Part shown: piece after piece, positions 7,613 to 10,685 of the stretch
Position numbering within the stretch: the stretch's first letter is position 1
Layout of the letters: the number at the start of each line of letters is the position of its first letter
Origin: Draconibacterium sp.
GTDB taxonomy: Bacteria > Bacteroidota > Bacteroidia > Bacteroidales > Prolixibacteraceae
DNA: 10,685 nucleotides
Direction: 5' to 3'
Assembly (NCBI GenBank): GCA_027011835.1
Contig: JALUZN010000161.1
Coordinates: forward strand, 1 to 10,685
The notes under the pieces: generated by a model
What the model was told of the DNA's origin: nothing
Database searches by the model: none
The model's input: the letters and a program-made list of their open reading frames with translations, nothing else
Translations under genes and position numbers: made by a program

Positions 7613-9025
7613 ATGCACAAAATTACACTTCTGTTTCTGCTCCTAATGGCGGGAATTCCGGTTATAGGTTCAACAACAATAAGTTGTACCGATTTGGCTT
7701 ATGCCGGCAGAAAACTAAATTTCTATTCATACTCCGACCCCATTGCCAAAGAGAGCAACCCGGCATTTATTCTTCAATTCGACAATAATGGAAAAAGCAG
7801 TGCAACAGTAAATTTTAAAACCACAGGTTTTGTTTTTTGCGACTTCGATATTTACCACGGAATGCTTTTTATTGAACCCGGGAAACCGGTAGAATTACTG
7901 TTGCCTCCGGTACATAAAAAATCGTTTGCCGACCAAAAAAACCCCTACTTTAGTCCGGTGGCATTTTGGTTTAAAACCAAAAGCAACAACCAACTTAACG
8001 ACCAGATTTCCGATTTCACACAACAGTTTAACCGGCTAACCAACAAATATTTCAATCAACTCTATTTCCGGCAATCGCAACAGATTTTCGATTCGCTGGT
8101 CTGGTTTATCGATAAAGATTTTGGTAACATTAAAAACGAAACTTTTCTGTTTCATAAAAGTGCAAAACTAAAAATGGTTGAGGCCGAAGCTTTTCGGTTG
8201 AAACCGGAACAAATAGCCGGCTTTTTCATCAACACAAAAAGTAAGTTTTGGTTGTCGCCTGAATTTATTGATGTTTTTGAAAAAGCCTTTACCAATCAGC
8301 TTAGTTTTACAGCAAATTCGGTAAAAGAGAGTTCGTTACGCGATGCGGTAAATCAAGCCAATTTAAATGCAATACAGAATTTTGTAAAAACCCAATTCTC
8401 GGTTTCGGGCGAATTGGTCGATTTAATTTCAATAAAATTGCTTTACGATGCTTTTTATTCGAATGAATTTTCGAAAAGTGCAATTAATAAGATGATTCGA
8501 AATAAAAAATTCACACAAAACAAAAACAGAATTATTAAAGAAGCGGCCCTGCGCAGCGCAACAAAATTCAAATTCTTACAAAAAGGAACTCTTGCTCCGG
8601 CAATTTGTTTACAAAACTTAAACGAACAACAAATTTGTACCAATAAAGAAAAGACAAAATTTAAGTACATTATTTTTGCCGATACCGAGATGATTGTTTG
8701 TCGCGAACAATTGAAATACCTTTCGAAAATAGAACAACGTTTTCAAAAATACCTCGAAATATTTGTGGTTTTACGCAATACCAATTTAAAAAACATAAAA
8801 GATTTTGTCGAAGCAAATAAGATTGTTGGCACAAAACTAATCGATAAGGAGAATAAATTTATTACCCTCTACAAAGTAAAATCGTTTCCTCAATGCTATC
8901 TTTTAAACGAAAAACATAAAGTTCAGTTTACCGACACAAAATCGCCCCTCGAAGGGTTTGAACAACAATTTGGCAAGTTTCTGCAAAACGAACTTTTTAT
9001 GCGCCGCCGGAATCAGTCGAAATAA
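7613..9025 (+). CDS. Secreted TlpA-like protein with degenerate thioredoxin-like domain
   Basis: The 470-residue protein begins with a hydrophobic signal peptide (about 3-18), with likely signal peptidase I cleavage near G19 or S20. Residues 25-100 look like the beta-rich N-terminal domain common in Bacteroidota TlpA-type proteins, with FIEPGKPVELLLPP at 86-99. Residues 120-320 are mostly helical with no domain I recognise. From about 325 a thioredoxin-like region follows: a GTLAP start, a strand YIIFAD (352-357), then M360-I-V-C363, and FPQCYLLN (425-432) with the probable cis-proline P426. The usual CxxC is reduced to MxxC, so ordinary disulfide reductase activity is not expected. It could be a periplasmic scaffold, a chaperone or a mono-cysteine thiol protein. 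It starts 6 bp after coaD and is probably in its operon, but I know of no functional link to CoA. Confidence 0.72.
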   Translation: MHKITLLFLLLMAGIPVIGSTTISCTDLAYAGRKLNFYSYSDPIAKESNPAFILQFDNNGKSSATVNFKTTGFVFCDFDIYHGMLFIEPGKPVELLLPPVHKKSFADQKNPYFSPVAFWFKTKSNNQLNDQISDFTQQFNRLTNKYFNQLYFRQSQQIFDSLVWFIDKDFGNIKNETFLFHKSAKLKMVEAEAFRLKPEQIAGFFINTKSKFWLSPEFIDVFEKAFTNQLSFTANSVKESSLRDAVNQANLNAIQNFVKTQFSVSGELVDLISIKLLYDAFYSNEFSKSAINKMIRNKKFTQNKNRIIKEAALRSATKFKFLQKGTLAPAICLQNLNEQQICTNKEKTKFKYIIFADTEMIVCREQLKYLSKIEQRFQKYLEIFVVLRNTNLKNIKDFVEANKIVGTKLIDKENKFITLYKVKSFPQCYLLNEKHKVQFTDTKSPLEGFEQQFGKFLQNELFMRRRNQSK

Positions 9026-9029
9026 AATA

Positions 9030-9073
9030 GTGTTGAAGTAAAACCTATGGAGGTTATAGTTTCACTTGTACAC
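9030..9073. terminator. Imperfect hairpin in a convergent gap, possible bidirectional terminator
   Basis: The gap between two convergent stop codons holds an inverted repeat. AACCT (9042-9046) and AGGTT (9051-9055) pair around the loop ATGG. Further out, AAGT (9036-9039) pairs with ACTT (9064-9067) and GTGT (9030-9033) with ACAC (9070-9073), with internal bulges. Neither side is followed by a strong T-run, so its strength as a terminator is doubtful. Confidence 0.28.
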
Positions 9074-9081
9074 CATTGCAA

Positions 9082-9702
9082 TTAGCAATAAAGAACAATT
9101 ATCGGTTTTAAATTTTCATATGTATTTTTTAAAACTTCACCCAGACTGTTTTTCTTAAACCAGCGCACTTCAAGTATGTTTTCTTCGGTTTGCGGAGTTC
9201 CATTTTCGCTTCCTGCATACTCCATCTCAAACCAAAAAGTCTCTTTAAAAATCCACTCGCCTTCCGACTCTTTATATGGCGAAATAAAAATATGAAATGT
9301 AGATGGCAACTGTTTTACAATTTTATGCCCCGCAATTCCACACTCTTCGGCAACTTCGCGTAAAGCAGCTTCGCGGGGTGTTTCTCCGGCATCTATTTTT
9401 CCCTTCGGCAAATCCCATTTTTTATTCCTAAAAATAAAAAGCATCTCACTCTTTCTGAAAACAACTCCACCCGCAGCAGGAACCTGATTAAATGCCGGTT
9501 TAAAAATTGTCTCAAAAAAGTATTCGGGCGACGAATGCGTTAAAAATAGTTCGAGGCTGCTCTCTGCAATAAAACGTAAAAACCACGCTTTTACAGCTTT
9601 TACTGAGGTCAAATTATCGACCCGATTAATTGATTGATTAATTGTTATTTCACGCTCTGCGGCTATTACAATCTTCCGGTCGTTAAAAAAAACTTCGTAC
9701 AT
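9082..9702 (-). CDS. Nudix hydrolase with an N-terminal extension
   Basis: The 206-residue protein contains a complete Nudix box at 101-123: G101, E107, R115-E-V, E119-E120, G122 and I123 all fit the consensus GX5EX7REUXEEXGU. The preceding AAGGVVF (76-82) and WDLPKG (96-101) are typical of the fold. Nudix enzymes hydrolyse nucleoside diphosphates linked to another group, using divalent metal bound by the box glutamates. The substrate cannot be read here; the small-substrate housecleaning type is plausible. The first 75 residues precede the Nudix fold and have no motif I recognise. The start is the ATG at 9700-9702, 29 bp from the divergent pyrE start. The order Nudix - pyrE - SRPBCC is one I recall from other Bacteroidota, hinting at a link to nucleotide metabolism. 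The gene converges on the thioredoxin-like gene. Confidence 0.92.
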   Translation of the reverse strand: MYEVFFNDRKIVIAAEREITINQSINRVDNLTSVKAVKAWFLRFIAESSLELFLTHSSPEYFFETIFKPAFNQVPAAGGVVFRKSEMLFIFRNKKWDLPKGKIDAGETPREAALREVAEECGIAGHKIVKQLPSTFHIFISPYKESEGEWIFKETFWFEMEYAGSENGTPQTEENILEVRWFKKNSLGEVLKNTYENLKPIIVLYC

Positions 9703-9705
9703 TTG
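9698..9705 (+). promoter_or_regulatory. Likely pyrE promoter -7 box overlapping the Nudix start codon
   Basis: TACATTTG fits the consensus TAnnTTTG exactly and lies 26 bp before the pyrE ATG at 9732, a suitable distance for a leader of about 20 bases. The box covers the start codon of the divergent Nudix gene (9700-9702). The -33 region is only weakly like the consensus (TTCC at 9674-9677). Confidence 0.4.
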
Positions 9706-9731
9706 CGATGAATTAAAATTGCATATTTATT

Positions 9732-10364
9732 ATGAAATCAACAGAAATTGAAGTTACAAAAAAATTACTTGAAATTAACACCATAAAAATTCAACCCGAG
9801 AATCCATTCACCTGGGCATCGGGATGGAACTCGCCAATTTATTGCGACAACCGCAAAACGCTTTCGTACCCTGCAATTCGCACCTATATTCGCGACCGTT
9901 TTGTTGATATAATAAAAGAGAAATATCCCGAAGCAGAAGTAATTGCCGGAGTTGCAACCGGCGCAATTGCAATTGGGGCTCTGGTTGCCGATGTTTTAGG
10001 ATTGCCCTTTGTTTATGTGCGCGCAAAACCCAAAGGACACGGACTGGAAAATATGATTGAAGGCGACCTCGACAGTACAAAAAAAGTGGTCATGGTTGAA
10101 GATTTGGTTTCAACCGGAATAAGCAGCTTAAAAGCCACCGAAGCGGTCCGAAATTATGGTGCCGATGTAATTGGAATGGTTGCTATTTTTACCTACAACT
10201 TTCCTATTGCTAAAGAAAATTTCGAAAAGGCAAATGTTAACTTAACTACATTAAGTAACTACCACATATTAATCGACACTGCTGTAGAAATTGGCGAAGT
10301 TACTGCCGACCAGGTCGATACACTTATGAGATGGCGCGAAGCACCCGAAGTTTGGGGAAAATAA
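9732..10364 (+). CDS. pyrE: Orotate phosphoribosyltransferase
   Basis: This cytoplasmic enzyme joins orotate to PRPP to give orotidine 5'-monophosphate in de novo pyrimidine synthesis. At 210 residues it has the usual length. FTWASGWNSPIYCDNR (26-41) is the N-terminal orotate-side signature. The catalytic loop region reads V94-Y-V-R97-A-K99-P-K101-G-H103-G. The PRPP-binding motif is VVMVEDLVSTG (119-129), with E123-D124 expected to contact the ribose hydroxyls. All key residues are present. The start ATG lies 26 bp after a TAnnTTTG box and is the first in frame. The gene is divergent from the Nudix hydrolase and is followed after 54 bp by an SRPBCC gene, with a hairpin and T-rich tract between them. 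Confidence 0.96.
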   Translation: MKSTEIEVTKKLLEINTIKIQPENPFTWASGWNSPIYCDNRKTLSYPAIRTYIRDRFVDIIKEKYPEAEVIAGVATGAIAIGALVADVLGLPFVYVRAKPKGHGLENMIEGDLDSTKKVVMVEDLVSTGISSLKATEAVRNYGADVIGMVAIFTYNFPIAKENFEKANVNLTTLSNYHILIDTAVEIGEVTADQVDTLMRWREAPEVWGK

Positions 10365-10365
10365 C

Positions 10366-10400
10366 AGAATTGCATTCCAATTCTCACCCGTCTTCTTTTT
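10366..10400 (+). terminator. Hairpin plus T-rich tract after pyrE
   Basis: AGAATTG (10366-10372) and CAATTCT (10378-10384) form a perfect 7 bp stem around a 5-base loop, starting two bases after the pyrE stop. A T-rich run (10391-10400) follows after six bases. The stem is AT-rich and the T-run is not adjacent, so it may be a weak or partial terminator that lowers expression of the next gene. Confidence 0.4.
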
Positions 10401-10418
10401 ATTCACAAAAAGTTATTT

Positions 10419-10685
10419 ATGAGTTTAAATAAATATACAAGCGACGTAAAACTGGTTCCTCACAACCAGCAAGTGGTTTTTAATTACCTGTCGAATTTCG
10501 AAAATCTGTCGGACTACCTGAATTCGGGATTAATTGAAAAAATTACCGAAAAAATCCCACAGGTTAAAATTACCGATTTTCACTCCGATGAGAATTCATG
10601 CAAATTCAACATTACCGGTTTTGGCGTTGCCGAAATTAAAATTGTTAACCGCGAACCTTATAAAACCATTAAAGTTGAAAGTTCG
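10419..10685 (+). CDS. SRPBCC-family protein, N-terminal part (cut by window edge)
   Basis: An ATG at 10419 opens 89 codons without a stop to the right edge. The N-terminus begins with a short strand (YTSDVKLVPH), then a helical stretch with VVFNYLSNFENL (19-30). It continues with alternating strands such as KITDFHSD, CKFNITG and AEIKIVNREPYKTIKV. This strand, helix, then strands pattern, with the VFNYLSNFENL segment, fits the START/SRPBCC (polyketide cyclase-like) hydrophobic-pocket fold seen in small Bacteroidota proteins of about 130-150 residues encoded next to pyrE. The ligand is unknown. The gene is in line with pyrE but separated by a terminator-like hairpin, and I see no clear promoter box of its own in the 54 bp gap. 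Confidence 0.72.
   Translation, partial: MSLNKYTSDVKLVPHNQQVVFNYLSNFENLSDYLNSGLIEKITEKIPQVKITDFHSDENSCKFNITGFGVAEIKIVNREPYKTIKVESS

Noticed and set aside
7613..7690. Lipoprotein signal for the thioredoxin-like protein, using C25
   Set aside because: The residues before C25 are T-I-S, lacking the usual L/V/I at -3, and the hydrophobic core ends six residues earlier; signal peptidase I cleavage fits better.
9808..10080. Minus-strand open frame inside pyrE
   Set aside because: The product is arginine, leucine and glutamine rich with no domain pattern, and it mirrors conserved PyrE codons.

Overview
The window looks like chromosomal DNA from a Bacteroidota bacterium, probably in or near the Marinilabiliales/Prolixibacteraceae. 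The evidence is the AT-rich coding style, the lack of Shine-Dalgarno motifs before well-defined starts, TAnnTTTG-type promoter boxes, a Bacteroidota-type CoaD and PyrE, and the order Nudix - pyrE - SRPBCC, which I recall from that phylum. The lineage is an inference from style and recalled family sequences, not from a search.

Left block (about 1-4860), envelope glycan genes: two minus-strand genes encode large polytopic membrane proteins of 483 and 769 aa, 11 bp apart. The 769 aa protein looks like a GT-C type glycosyltransferase or YfhO-like protein and carries a periplasmic C-terminal region ending in a predicted beta-sandwich. Divergent from them, 66 bp away, is a GtrB/DPM1-like family 2 glycosyltransferase with two C-terminal membrane helices. 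Two promoter-like boxes lie back to back in that gap. A reasonable reading is that the family 2 enzyme charges a polyprenyl phosphate with sugar and one of the membrane proteins uses it outside the membrane. The substrates cannot be read from the sequence.

Central block (about 4864-9025), plus strand: 7 bp after the glycosyltransferase comes a full-length cation-chloride cotransporter homologue (SLC12-like, 738 aa). It retains residues that line the Na+ and K+ sites of animal NKCC1. Next come coaD (coenzyme A synthesis) and, 6 bp later, a secreted protein with a degenerate thioredoxin-like C-terminal domain. All four plus-strand genes are closely spaced and may be co-transcribed from the promoter near 3895.

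Right block (about 9082-10685): a Nudix hydrolase on the minus strand converges on the thioredoxin-like gene. It diverges from pyrE (pyrimidine synthesis) with only 29 bp between the starts, so the likely pyrE promoter overlaps the Nudix start codon. After pyrE there is a terminator-like hairpin and then the start of an SRPBCC-family gene cut by the window edge.

No tRNA, rRNA, CRISPR array, insertion sequence or phage gene was seen, and no gene-free stretch exceeds 300 bases. I do not see a clear new defence or mobile system. The least ordinary items are the GT-C protein with its beta-sandwich tail, the bacterial cotransporter with animal-like ion-site residues, the redox-dead thioredoxin-like protein, and a CoaD with an altered ATP-loop motif.
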